From: Hemibagrus wyckioides
Lineage: Eukaryota > Chordata > Actinopteri > Siluriformes > Bagridae
NCBI RefSeq assembly: GCF_019097595.1
Contig: NC_080712.1
Span: forward strand, 18,190,146 to 18,254,145
DNA length: 64,000 bases
Direction of reading: 5' to 3'
The position numbers and the translations under genes are program-made. This document shows positions 36,304-53,198 of this stretch, in pieces (within the stretch, counting starts at the first letter, position 1; the number at the start of each line of letters is the position of its first letter). The notes beneath the pieces are model-generated. The model was not told the DNA's origin, did not search any database, and saw only the letters and a list, made by a program, of their open reading frames with translations.

Positions 36304-37468
36304 GAGGATAGCCAAGATTAGGTTACTCTTCATAGGTGCTTCTACATTCAGACACACAGTGCCTTAAGCGTAAGTATTTACCCCCCTTGAAGTTTAAGCC
36401 TATGGTGTTACAACCTGATACTGAAAAGGACTTAAATATTATATAGGTAGGAGGGGAAAAATCAATCTAGTTAACAATATTATTACTCAAATAAAAAAAA
36501 GGAACATAGGTGAATGTATAAGTATTTACATAACCATCATTCTGATGTCACAAAGTTGCAAGCACACCATTGGAAATAATGTATTTGTATGCTGTAGCAA
36601 TACAATTTCCCTTGATTGGCACTAAAACACTGGAACCAAACGTGTTCATGACAATGACAATGCCACTGTGCGCAAAGGAGGCCTGGCACTCAGTGGCTGT
36701 TCCGGTTTATCCCAAAGGTGTTCTACATGGTTGAGGCCAGGCCTCCATAAACACAAGGTATGCCAAAGGGGCGTAAAAGAATTTGAGTGGCCTGCACTGA
36801 GCCCTGACATCAACCCCACTGAACACTTTTTCATATAGTGCATCATTCCAATTAAGTCCAAACTGTATAAAAGGTCTAGGGGGGTGGGGGTGGTTTGTGA
36901 ATACTTACTTATGTCCATACTTTCAATACCACAGAAAATCTTTCTTTAATGTTTCTTGCTTCCTAATGTGGTTCTACTATGAACCTTTCTTGAAAGAAGA
37001 TCTCCCTGTTGTACAGATCTGAATAAAATCTTTAAGGGTTCCTTCAGAAATCCAAACACAGATCTTTTCTAAGAGCTTAGGTTTGGTAGAATCCATGTTT
37101 TTAAAGTTTCTTTTTAACCGGTTACATTTTGTAGATTCTATTCTTTTTAGAATACAGTGATGCCCTGCATGTCAAGAAATATAATGAATGAATGCATGCT
37201 TGTATGATTTTAAGACTTCCCTTCCTTCCTTTTTTTTTTTAACAGGCTGGAAGAGAACAGCGCATTGCTGACTCAGCAGGTTGACAGGTTAGAGGAGGAA
37301 TTAGACCAGGAGAGGAAGAAGTACAGAATGTTGGAAATTAAACTGCGGAACTCAGAGCGAGCCCGTGAGGATGCGGAGAACCGGAACCGACTACTGCAGG
37401 GCGAGATGGAGGAGTTTTTCTCCACTTTAGGAGATCTAACAATGGGGACAAGGACAAACAAAATGTGA
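17567..37468 (+). CDS. arhgap22: Rho GTPase-activating protein 22
   Basis: The product is a GTPase-activating protein of the ARHGAP22/24/25 group (mainly Rac1 in known members), recruited to membranes by its PH domain. Exons: 17567-17600, 21278-21477, 23451-23538, 31773-31901, 32923-33130, 33817-33949, 34109-34182, 34299-34420, 35263-36124, 37246-37468. All phases agree; 690 residues against about 698 in human. It starts [16 protein letters not shown], which identifies ARHGAP22 rather than ARHGAP24 or 25. PH domain about 38-148 ([20 protein letters not shown]). RhoGAP about 155-345 with the arginine finger near R195 in [11 protein letters not shown] Ser-rich middle includes [15 protein letters not shown]. 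The C-terminal coiled coil is about 600-680 ([19 protein letters not shown]), followed by [12 protein letters not shown] 17567 is chosen from the family; an in-frame ATG at 17558 is also possible. Intron 1 is 3.7 kb and intron 3 is 8.2 kb. Confidence 0.96.
17601..21277. other. arhgap22 intron 1
   Basis: Contains (GT)n at about 18637-18655, (TCC)n at 19951-19983 and the Tc1 derivative at 20396-20977. Open frames on the minus strand (for example 17914-18543) show no recognisable domain. Confidence 0.7.
20396..20977 (-). mobile_element. Tc1-like deletion derivative with intact terminal repeats
   Basis: The left end is TA-CACTGATCAGCCATAACATT. The right end is AATGTTATAATGACTGATCAGTG-TA. The ends are inverted and flanked by TA. 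On the minus strand the interior keeps a transposase fragment with [20 protein letters not shown], then SPDL, the block before the last catalytic acidic residue. At about 580 bp it lacks most of the gene and is non-autonomous. Confidence 0.9.
21478..23450. other. arhgap22 intron 2
   Basis: AT-rich intron with no repeat or element that I can name. Confidence 0.6.
23539..24840. other. arhgap22 intron 3, first part
   Basis: No element recognised before the Tc1 fossil. Open frames on either strand are short and unassigned. Confidence 0.5.
24842..26125 (+). mobile_element. Near-full-length Tc1/mariner fossil
   Basis: The left end (GACAGTTTGCACAGCCCTGT, then AAAACCGAGATTAATCATG) and the right end (CATGATTTATCTTGGTTTCA ... 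CAGTTGTGTGTGTAGAATTT) are inverted, decayed copies of each other. Between them, 25460-25680 reads [14 protein letters not shown], then [20 protein letters not shown], both Tc1 transposase landmarks, with stops and shifts. It belongs to a different family from the 4748 and 20396 elements. Confidence 0.85.
26126..27188. other. arhgap22 intron 3, middle
   Basis: No element recognised except a short CA tract at about 26974-26990. Confidence 0.5.
27189..27438. repeat. Opposed (CA)n and (GT)n tracts
   Basis: A CA-rich tract at 27189-27233 and a GT-rich tract at 27374-27438, separated by about 140 bp. The tracts are complementary, so the RNA could fold back. They lie about 320 bp upstream of the candidate alternative first exon. 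Confidence 0.9.
27762..27813 (+). CDS. arhgap22: Candidate alternative first exon of arhgap22
   Basis: ATG at 27762 opens [17 protein letters not shown] and ends with one extra base before a good donor (G|GTAAGC). This is phase 1, exactly what exon 4 (31773) needs, so splicing would read in frame into the second half of the PH domain. The start MGLSCC has Gly2 with adjacent cysteines, as in dually acylated (myristoyl and palmitoyl) proteins. Such an isoform would lack the first PH strands and could reach membranes by lipid instead. The ARHGAP22/24 family is known for N-terminal isoforms. There is no transcript evidence here, and the exon could be chance. Confidence 0.45.
27814..29208. other. 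arhgap22 intron 3, after the candidate exon
   Basis: No element or coding block recognised. Confidence 0.5.
29209..29304. repeat. (GA)n microsatellite
   Basis: About 96 bp of GA repeats with two AATG interruptions, in arhgap22 intron 3. It causes spurious low-complexity ORFs on both strands. Confidence 0.95.
29305..31120. other. arhgap22 intron 3, late part
   Basis: A poly-T run at about 29740-29755 and (GT)n at about 29849-29870. Otherwise nothing recognised. Confidence 0.5.
31121..31335. repeat. Degenerate tandem repeat, unit about 18-22 bp
   Basis: About ten diverged copies of a CCTGAACTTATCAAAA-like unit of variable length. Examples are ACCTGAACTTATCATAAA, ACCTGACATGAACTTATC and CCTGACCTGAACT. 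Confidence 0.85.
31719..31768 (+). repeat. (CT)n tract forming the polypyrimidine tract of arhgap22 exon 4
   Basis: An almost pure CT run ends three bases before the acceptor GTAG at 31769-31772. The microsatellite therefore serves as the splice-site pyrimidine tract. Confidence 0.9.
31902..32922. other. arhgap22 intron 4
   Basis: AT-rich intron. No repeat or element recognised. Confidence 0.6.
32923..34420 (+). other. arhgap22: arhgap22 RhoGAP-domain exons (5 to 8)
   Basis: Exon 5 has [17 protein letters not shown] and the arginine finger in GLFRMPGQ. Exon 6 has [20 protein letters not shown]. Exon 7 has [14 protein letters not shown]. Exon 8 has [16 protein letters not shown]. These are the conserved blocks of an active RhoGAP fold. 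No key residue is missing. Confidence 0.95.
33131..35262. other. arhgap22 introns 5 to 8
   Basis: Introns 33131-33816, 33950-34108, 34183-34298 and 34421-35262. All are GT-AG and no named element was recognised in them. Confidence 0.7.
36256..36303. repeat. (AAAT)n microsatellite
   Basis: About 12 AAAT units in arhgap22 intron 9. Confidence 0.95.
36355..36925. mobile_element. Decayed Tc1-like element in arhgap22 intron 9
   Basis: The left end AGTGCCTTAAGCGTAAGTAT, then TTACCCCCC, and the right end GTGAATACTTACTTATGTCC are inverted relatives. The middle (GCCTGCACTGAGCCCTGACA, then TCAACCCCACTGAACA) is the degraded PPxSPDxNPIE block of a Tc1-type transposase. No open frame remains. Confidence 0.65.
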
Positions 37469-37630
37469 CACTTAACACTAGATGCAATTTTAAATCTCTT
37501 TACTCATGTATCATGGGTATTCTAAGGCAACTTCAAGATGTTTCATTGTAGCAAAATTGATCAACTCACATCTATTAGTAGCAAATCTCTCTTCCCCCTC
37601 AAACTTCAGCTTGATGTTTTAGGATACGTT

Positions 37631-37683
<53 letters not shown>

Positions 37684-40600
37684 TCCATCACTGGCGTCTC
37701 AGTCACTTCACTTCCAGTATGCACAGATGATACCAAAGCATGATATCACTGATTGTTTGCAGTTGATGTAATTATGGTTGCCTACTCCCAATGCTTTTCA
37801 TAAAACAGATTATTTCCATGATAGTGCCTTTTGTGTTGATGCATGGTATTGGGACATTACAGCATAACCACAGATGAAGCATTACATATCATCTCATAGC
37901 TCCATATTTTGTAAATCTTTTACACGATTGTTATTTTAAATTTATGACCACAAAGTATCTAGGGCTGTCCAGTCTTTAAAAAATAGATGGCAAATGGTTA
38001 CTGGTTTAGTCGATGACTGTTACACGTCCCACCTCATTTAGCAATTCCCTTTATCTGAAAGTGATATGCAGTTTGCTAAAAAGGCAAAGGCACATTTGAG
38101 AAGAATGGTGGCAAGGCTAACAAATAAACTCTAGTTAATAGTTTGTATATTTATTCCTTTTTTTTTTTTTTTTTTAAATCAATTTAACATCAAGGTTGTC
38201 ACAGTTAAGAGGATTATTGCTGTATAATTTATTTCTCAAGTGTTTCTGAAAAAACACACCGAATAAACATGCTGTTTTTTGCTAAATGGCAGAAATGACT
38301 ATGAATGACTTGTATAGTTAAAATGTTATTGTGCTTTCCCGTCATGAGAGTGCCAAAATCGCGGTTGTACTGTTTTCATATCATCAGTTATTTGACATTA
38401 TGATTGAAAGCAAAGGAAACCATAATAAAGATATCACCACAGGCAACAATGTCACAGATGTGCCCAAAGATTTGACCTTTATCAGATTTGACCAAATTTC
38501 CACTTAGGAATGTCAGCTAACTTGAAAGAACTGCAAAAATATACATTAGTACTGTAGTACTGTATGTAATACAATTATAATTTGTCCATTGCAGCAAATA
38601 CAAATGCAGGATATTTTGTCATGTGCACTTGCAAGAAATCTTTAACACATTCATGTAGCAAACGTGAAATAATCACAAGCAGGCACTAATTTTGATTCGT
38701 GTTTATTTGCAGTGGTTACAACACTGTTGAATGCCAGGGCACTCTAATGGTGTGGTATACACTGATGAGCTTTACATATAACTGCATGTGTGGAGCGTTC
38801 TACTGCAGCCATCACCATCTCGTGTAGTCTTCCTGAAAATGGGTATTTTGCATTCTCAGCTTAGCTCCATTAGTATCCCATGTAGTTGAAGAAATGTCCA
38901 AGTTGTGTATGGTTATATTTAGTGGCTAGTGTGAAGTTTCCAAATGCTACAAGCATCCAAATCAAATGTGTAAGTGTAATAAACTAGGCTCTTATATTAG
39001 GTTCAGACTGGTTTATCAGTAAAAAACAAAAAGAACCACATGGCCCACATCATACACAACTCCTTTCAGCTCCATCTCAGAAAGAAAAATCGAAATGACA
39101 GGATTCTCATTACTAATAGGAAAAGATTTCAAAGAGTGTTCTACAGGAACTGACAAAACGAGAGCGATAGAGTAAGAGCAAATCATAGTAATGTTCCTCA
39201 TTTATCCTACTGAGGGTTGTGGTAGCTATTCACCCACTCATTTAAAACTACATGGTGCACAATCTACAAACAGATCATTTGCACAAATCCATACACTCAC
39301 TGCTAACACTGTAAAAATTACGACTTTGAAACAAATAAATAAAAAAAACACACAAATGATAAAATTCACAGAGAAACTAAAATGGGAAATTAATCGTGAG
39401 GTAGTTCAAATTTTACTGAAGCTGATCCTGCTCTGTCCCCTGTTAACATAATACATGCTAACAGCTTTTGTGCAAATTCTAATTTATTGCCAGGTGAAAC
39501 TATAATTCCAATTTACTTCCACGTTAATCTACAGCAGTTAACACTTTCCAATGGGGCGTTCTGTCATAAGAGCACTTTAAAATTAGAAAATGATGTAAAC
39601 CCACAACCTGGTTCAAGGGTTTTCTTATTAAAAAGCAAAACATACAAAACAGTGTCAACGTCCTCACTAATGTTCAACATTCATAAACATGATTCAGAAT
39701 CAACAGCTTCCTTTTCAGTCTTACATGAAAGGAGAAAAGTGCCCCCCCCACCTGAAACTTTCAGCAATTAATGTAAAAGACTTCCGCACCGCAGTACAGC
39801 AGCAGCTAATGCAACCGACATACTTAAAACACTACACATTTATTTTTACAGCACCAGTCATTACAAACCTTTCCGTCATTTCCAAAAATATAAATAAAAA
39901 TACCTTTAAAGAACAGTGAAATATTTTTGTCACAAAAATAAATCAGATGACGTCATGAACTATAAATAGATTTTACAATACAAAAATGAGAATACTTTCC
40001 TTCATTTGCAGTGACCTACTCCACATTCAATGCAGGACAGCATTTCAAGTATAAGAGAACTACCTTTACTACAGTTTCAACTGGATTAAATATCCATTTA
40101 ACGTAAAATGTGAATTACAGTTCAAATCGGCTGTACCAAAATTGGGAATAATGATTCTGAAAGCCATTATTAGATGATTGACAGACAATATCTCAGAGTC
40201 ATTTGCCACAATCAACCAGAAAAATAAATTAATTAAAAAGAAAAAAATGTAGACCAAAAGCTGAACTAAGGATCCATGCTGCCTCATTAAATAACCTTTA
40301 TACTGTGTATATTAAGTAGTTTGGATGCCATAAATGATTCCTTGCTCTAACAAAAATGTACAAATAAAACCCAGGTCTGAGTTGTAAAAATCACCAAGCA
40401 GATGAAACCATCTGAAAAGCAACAAAAATTAAATAGCTATTCTACACTGTGAGCAATTTATGCACTATTTAATATTTTACATTCACTATCTAAATGATCA
40501 AAATACTTTAAGGAAGCGTGTAGCTCCAAATATATATCCACTCAAACGTAAAACACCCACAAATATAAAGTAAAAGAAAATAAATAAAAATATATATATT

Positions 40601-40950
40601 TACAATTTAGTCTTTACATTCTACACCAATATGTTCTCTGACAGGAATAATAGTGTGAGCGTGTTAAAAGTACTCACGTTCAGTAGTTAGGGGCTGCTGG
40701 AGCTTCTTGACAGGGAGAATAAAATGACGATGGAATATTGCAGTATTTAGAGAGGAAGCAAATAACGCCAACCTACACACTTATCACTGCCTGTGTATTT
40801 ACATTTGCCTTTGCATTGCAAACCTTCTTCAGCCAATAAAAATAGAGATTAAAAAAGACCTTTAAAGGATGAGCATTAAGAAAAGCAAAACTGACTGGCC
40901 TAAATCTGATACCATGCAACACATAGCGATGCTCCAGGGGAAGGTGATAG
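37469..40950. other. Convergent 3' region of arhgap22 (+) and mapk8 (-)
   Basis: Likely holds both 3'UTRs. Plus-strand AATAAA signals are at about 38123, 38263 and 38978. Minus-strand signals (TTTATT on the plus strand) are at about 39482 and 39838. The (TTA)n at 37633-37683 lies just after the arhgap22 stop. A CRE palindrome TGACGTCA is at 39948-39955. The boundary between the two UTRs cannot be fixed from sequence. Open frames here are A-rich and unrecognised. Confidence 0.5.
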
Positions 40951-48178
<7,228 letters not shown>

Positions 48179-48420
48179 CTATACCACAAACAACGAAATG
48201 CTGTGCATTATGAATATCAAGAAAAGGCAATATTAAACTTTGTGTGTTACAGATGCAGCTTGGAAGTAGTTTGGAAGCTGAGACACATAGCATCCTGTTT
48301 TAAAAGAAATATGCAAGACTCAAACCGAATAAAATGTCACTTCCGCAGAGAATAGTCAATTGTTGCTTAAGCTTTTTCTCAATACAAAGCTGTCAAAAAG
48401 CTTACATGCTTATTATGTTT

Positions 48421-48445
48421 AAAAAAAAAAAAAAAAAAAAAAAAA
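48421..48445. repeat. Poly-A tract (25 nt)
   Basis: A pure A run in the first mapk8 intron. It may be a relic of retroposition, but no element body was recognised beside it. Confidence 0.8.
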
Positions 48446-49515
48446 GACATACATTACCACAAAGACAACAGCTTCCTATAATGGTCGTAAAATAAAAGCA
48501 TTTAAACAAACAATAACAAAGCAGCCACGGAGGCAGGAATAAAAGCTTATGTTTAATTCATTAAAAGCTGGGAAACTAATATGGATTCAGTTTTGTAGGT
48601 GAATGTAAACATATTAGGATCATTTTACTAGTGAACTGATCAAACCACCATACTATTTTCAGAGTCTATGGGGTAAAAGACTTCTTTATTGCTTTATGCA
48701 GAAGGCCTAATGCATTTCTTAACAGAACATTTCCAACTTTCATCAGCCAACCCGAACCCTTATTAAAACAGACAGGGAATTGGCAGTAAGAAGGGTATTC
48801 AGTAATGTAATAAACAGTGATTGAGCAAACTAGACTTAAACACACACTTCAAATGCATCACTTTTTATACACTAAAAAGCCCACCCAAACACAAAAACTA
48901 AGCCTCATTAGGACTTGAATAAATAATTAGTCCTTGATGCTTGAAGATGAACAGGATTAGCCTCAAGCTAGCAGGTGCAAAACACCATCTTCAATCGTAA
49001 ACCGGTTTAATGAGCTGATCGATAAATCGACATGTCTCTTGCTTTTGGAGATTTCAGCTGGAGAGCTACAACCTGGATTACTGTCCCACTGCATTCACGC
49101 TTTCCAGGCTTTAGACTGGAAAGGAAAGCTGTCTTTTTTTTTTTTTTTGCATTTTGTGTGCATTTTCGGAAATCGGCACACTTATATCATATTGCGGTTT
49201 ATTATTGTAGTAACCGTGCCATTACAGTGAACTAACTGAACAGTAAGATGCTGGAAGCCCAGCTGTCTGAATGGCACCTATAGCAGATTGTCAACTAGCT
49301 TAGCTAGCCGGAAAACAAACCACTGTATCTACCGAAAGTCGTTTTTGAAATAAATCTTTTGTGTATATTGCACATTGTGTTTCTAAGCGTATTTCCATGC
49401 TCCAGATCTGAAAGGTTGTCTGGTGAGAAGGCGAAATCAGCTGTGTGCTGTATGCAAACACCCTCCCCCCACAGCTAAACAATACCGCCTTAAACCGTTT
49501 AAAACGCTGCCTTAC

Positions 49516-49760
49516 CTGCCGGGAATTCAACTCCGGTTATTCCCTTCTATATTAATATCCACGGTTCATGTAAAGGTGTTGCAAACGAATATTTTACGCT
49601 AACAATTAACGAGAATTTGGTTGTTCGACTGATAAAATCATGACCTGACCGCATACACACCGCTTCCTAGCTCTGACAGGCCTTGCATGCAGCGCACGCG
49701 ACATTGCGCTCTACGTCACCGAGTCTCCGCGTTTCCGTGGCATCACGCGCCCCTGACTCA
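49516..49760 (-). promoter_or_regulatory. mapk8: Putative mapk8 promoter and non-coding exon 1
   Basis: On the minus strand a strong donor, CCCGGCAG|GTAAGG, ends a presumed 5'UTR exon at 49516. Upstream (49670-49760) is the only clearly CpG-rich segment nearby (GCGCACGCGAC, CCGCGTTTCCG, CACGCGCCCC). It includes a CRE-like GTGACGTA (49711-49718 area). There is no TATA box. This is consistent with a CpG promoter; the transcription start is not fixed. Confidence 0.5.
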
Positions 49761-51877
49761 CAGCTAAAGCAGGGCTGTCAATCATGTAATGAAAGTAAAG
49801 AGACCCCTTCGTGGTTTTCTTTCTTTTTTTTTTTTTTGCACATTATATTTTCTTAGGTATTATTTGGCCATCCATAAAAAATAAAAAGCATTAAAAATGA
49901 AACACTAAAATCTCATGTAGTTAAGTAAATCACACCCTTGGCTAAAGCACCCCCAAATTGAATTCAGGTAAAAAAAAAAAAATCTTATTTGATTGTACAT
50001 GATTTAGAAAAGTACCTGTGTGTATAAAGTCCCACAATTCCCTGTGCATGTCAGACTAAAAGCCATGAAATAAAATAAAATAAAATAAATAATTGCAGAC
50101 CTCTACATAAAAACTGTGTTGACACATAGACCTGGGCAAGGGTATCAAACCATGTCTAAAGCTTCGAATGTTGTTCCACTGAAATGGAAGAAGTTTGGAT
50201 CAGAAATGATCAAAGATGTTCTTGGTCAGTGAGGTGGCTGGTAACCTAATGGCACCTCTAAGAGAGCTTCAGAAGTACTCTGTGGACATGGGGGAGGCTG
50301 CCTCAGGAATACTGTATCAAGCAGGCCATTATGGTAGAGTGTCTTGAAGCAGTTAATGATATGCTGCAGACAATTATATGATTCTAAGAATTATGAGGGA
50401 TTAGATTCTCTGATCTAAAGGGGGGAAAATAACTAACTAAACACAACTCAACATCAGGATAATGCCATCACTATGATGAAGCATGTCAGTGGCAGCACCA
50501 CACTACTAGTATCAAAAATGCCTCTATTTCCACTATTCCTTCTACTACTATTGCTTTTAGTACTAATGCTTGTACATTAAATTGCCTAAAAAGAAACAAA
50601 ATGAACTACATCTAAAGCATTTCTTTCTTTGTCTCTTGCTCTGAAGTCAAGAAGGTAGTGTATGAAATTTGGCAGAAGTAGAACGGTGAAAAGTCAAGTT
50701 ATGTGGATTCAAAAGCTGTTCAGAGGATACAGGGATAAATAAAGTTGTAAAGGAAAAGGGGCATTACCCGAGAATATTCAGGTCTATATCGTATTCAGAA
50801 AGTGAATTTTGAAAAGTATAATTGCAATTTTTTTCAGTCAAGATGTTAACATTCAACATTTGACTATTTAAATTCCTACTTCACCTAATGTACACAATAT
50901 CTTGTAGATCTTTTTCAATTAAAACAAGAAAATTCAACTGCACTGTGTTAGTAACATCCCCCTCATTCTCTCCATGCAATGAACAATATCCCAAATGATA
51001 ATGTTACATTTTACTCCCACAGTTACCATGTTGTCAGTGAAACAGAAAACAGAAGGCTGTAATCAGAGATACTCAGACTCGCTTTAATCCAATTGAGTTC
51101 TTATGGCAGTAGTCTAACTATAGTGGCAGTAAATACAGTCCCAAAACTGTGTAGAGTCACAGTCCTTCTACACACCACAGGATACAGACATAGATACACC
51201 TATATTCACCATACAAATGTTTGTAGATTGTTGTATTTTACAGGTGCCATGAGGACAAAGTATAGAAAGTTCAGTAGTCCTACACCTGTATGTTGTGTTT
51301 TCTTGGTAACAGAAGGTAAACAAAGCGTTCTGGAGCAGGTGGATTAGCGACTGTAGTCCTGTTTCATAAACAGCAACAAGGGAACTTTAACAGACATGGA
51401 ATTACTCAAGGTAAAATGATTTTAAATGCACTGCATAAACATTATATAAGTCAGCCATTTTGACAATTAAGTAGCCTACAACAAACAAAAAAACATTTAA
51501 GGTGTCTATTTATGCTTTCAGTGTGGCTGTGATGATCTACTAAAATTAATGTGCAATATTTAGTAGTGGATTTTGCATTTTATCAACATCCTGGTGGTAT
51601 AGCTGAAACACTTAAGTAATTCTTATTGATTGCTGTTCATTTCTGAGGAAACATGTTTATTGGTCTATTAAATGTGTTGGGAAAGTGATAATGTTCGTCC
51701 TATTGTTTTGGTTTAAAGCACGGACGTCAATAACCAATAGATGGGTATGCTTTGGAATATATGTAGTATTTTGTCCATTTCATTCAGTTAAATTTTAGCA
51801 CTTAAAGACTTAAAGAGTTAAAGAGACACTTAAAGAGTTTAATTATTTTAATTCATCTTGGACTTTGTAATTGTAAA

Positions 51878-51918
<41 letters not shown>

Positions 51919-52270
51919 CATCATTATTATTATTATGCATTTTCATTGATTTGCTTGAGAGTTCATTGTCTTTCTATCTTCAATAAAATGAATTGTAAGA
52001 GGAATCTTAATCTTGGTGATAAAAGCAGTGTGATTATTTTCAGCCAGTGTTTTTAAACTTGAGTAATGCAGCAAATTGTGTTAATAATAATAAAAATTAT
52101 TCATTTTCCTGAAAGCTGCATTTAATATGTAAGTTAGACAATATGTTTATCTCATTGAAAAATCATTCTAACATAGATACAGTATATTTATTATTCCATG
52201 TGTACTGTTAGAGATTCAAGGAAGAGAGAATGACATTCTAAGTATAAAAAGAGAAGACATCCAGTCAAGT
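49761..52270. other. Intergenic region between divergent mapk8 and frmpd2
   Basis: Contains poly-T/poly-A runs, an (AAAAT)n patch near 50070, a Tc1 fossil (50110-50520) and (TTA)n at 51880-51937. No gene was seen. Confidence 0.6.
50110..50520 (+). mobile_element. Tc1-like fossil
   Basis: GAAATGGAAGAAGTTTGGAT, GGTCAGTGAGGTGGCTGGTA, GGCCATTATGGTAGAGTG and ATGAAGCATGTCAGTGGCAG follow, in order, the transposase gene of a common fish Tc1 family (the last is the HGGGS-type region). It is heavily decayed with no terminal repeats. Confidence 0.65.
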
Positions 52271-52407
52271 TGACGTCACCAAGCTTCTTGCAGAGAAATA
52301 CTGTGTGGGTGGGGAATGCAAGCTTACTAAATCTAGTAAGCAAGCTTAGATTGAACAGGTTTTATTGAAATATCCTCTCTTTTCTTTGAAAAAGGCTTGA
52401 TATAAAA
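52271..52407 (+). promoter_or_regulatory. frmpd2: Putative frmpd2 promoter elements
   Basis: A perfect CRE palindrome TGACGTCA (52271-52278) lies about 120 bp before TATAAAA (52401-52407), itself about 175 bp before the start codon. A second TATAAAAA is at 52243. An inverted repeat (GCTTACTA, 4 nt, TAGTAAGC) lies at 52322-52341. The arrangement fits a TATA promoter but is unproven. Confidence 0.35.
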
Positions 52408-52581
52408 TCACATTAATGCTAACTTCCAAATATACTTTGCTGGAGTAATGATGTTGATAAAAACTGTTTTGTTGTACCATCATTAATTCACATGCTTCTT
52501 CTTCTTTCTCCGATCTCCACCTGCATCCATTTAGTGAGCTAGATTCTGTGTGCTCAGGGGTGTGTCCTGTGAATATACAGG

Positions 52582-53134
52582 ATGAGCAGTACTTTTGTGA
52601 CCCTAGCTGAAGTGTTGGAGGCTAGAGGAGGGCCACTGGAGGAGGATGAGGTCTGGGCCCTCCTGTTTACCTCTGCTGAATCACTGCTGGATCTTTTCAG
52701 CATAGGTAAGGCATACAGGCCAGCACATGAATCCTGTCACAAATATGGTGTAATGCTTAGACATATTTTGTATTGTGTATTGTGTATTTTCATTGTGTCT
52801 GCTTTATTTTTCTAGGGCAAAGCAACATCTGCAGCATTATAAGTCCGACATCACTGCTCTTATCTACAAATGGTACACTAGCTTTCAAGAACTGCACAAT
52901 GACAGATGAGGCGTGTGCCTTTACTGCACCAGAGATGCTGCAGGGCCGTGCCACCAGCAGCAGAACGGCTATGGAGAAGGTTAGCATCAGTCCTAGCACA
53001 AAAGTCATGTATATTGCTAAAACAGACCCTCACCTTAAACTGGGGTCTATATATATATATATCAACACATGCATGTACATTATTATATCATCATCATATT
53101 TGTGGTGTGGTTTGTGGTGTTCAAATATATAAAA

Positions 53135-53198
<64 letters not shown>

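Larger units (their letters stand above)
35263..37468 (+). other. arhgap22: arhgap22 C-terminal exons (9 and 10)
   Basis: Exon 9 (862 nt) completes the GAP domain ([20 protein letters not shown]), then encodes a long Ser/Thr-rich linker with RLSTYDNV, and begins the coiled coil ([19 protein letters not shown]). Exon 10 (37246-37468) carries the leucine-heptad coiled coil and the conserved end [13 protein letters not shown], stopping with TGA at 37466-37468. Confidence 0.95.

Noticed and set aside
39948..39955. Perfect CRE (TGACGTCA) in the convergent 3' region
   Set aside because: An 8-bp palindrome is expected about once in a window of this size, and it lies in likely 3'UTR.
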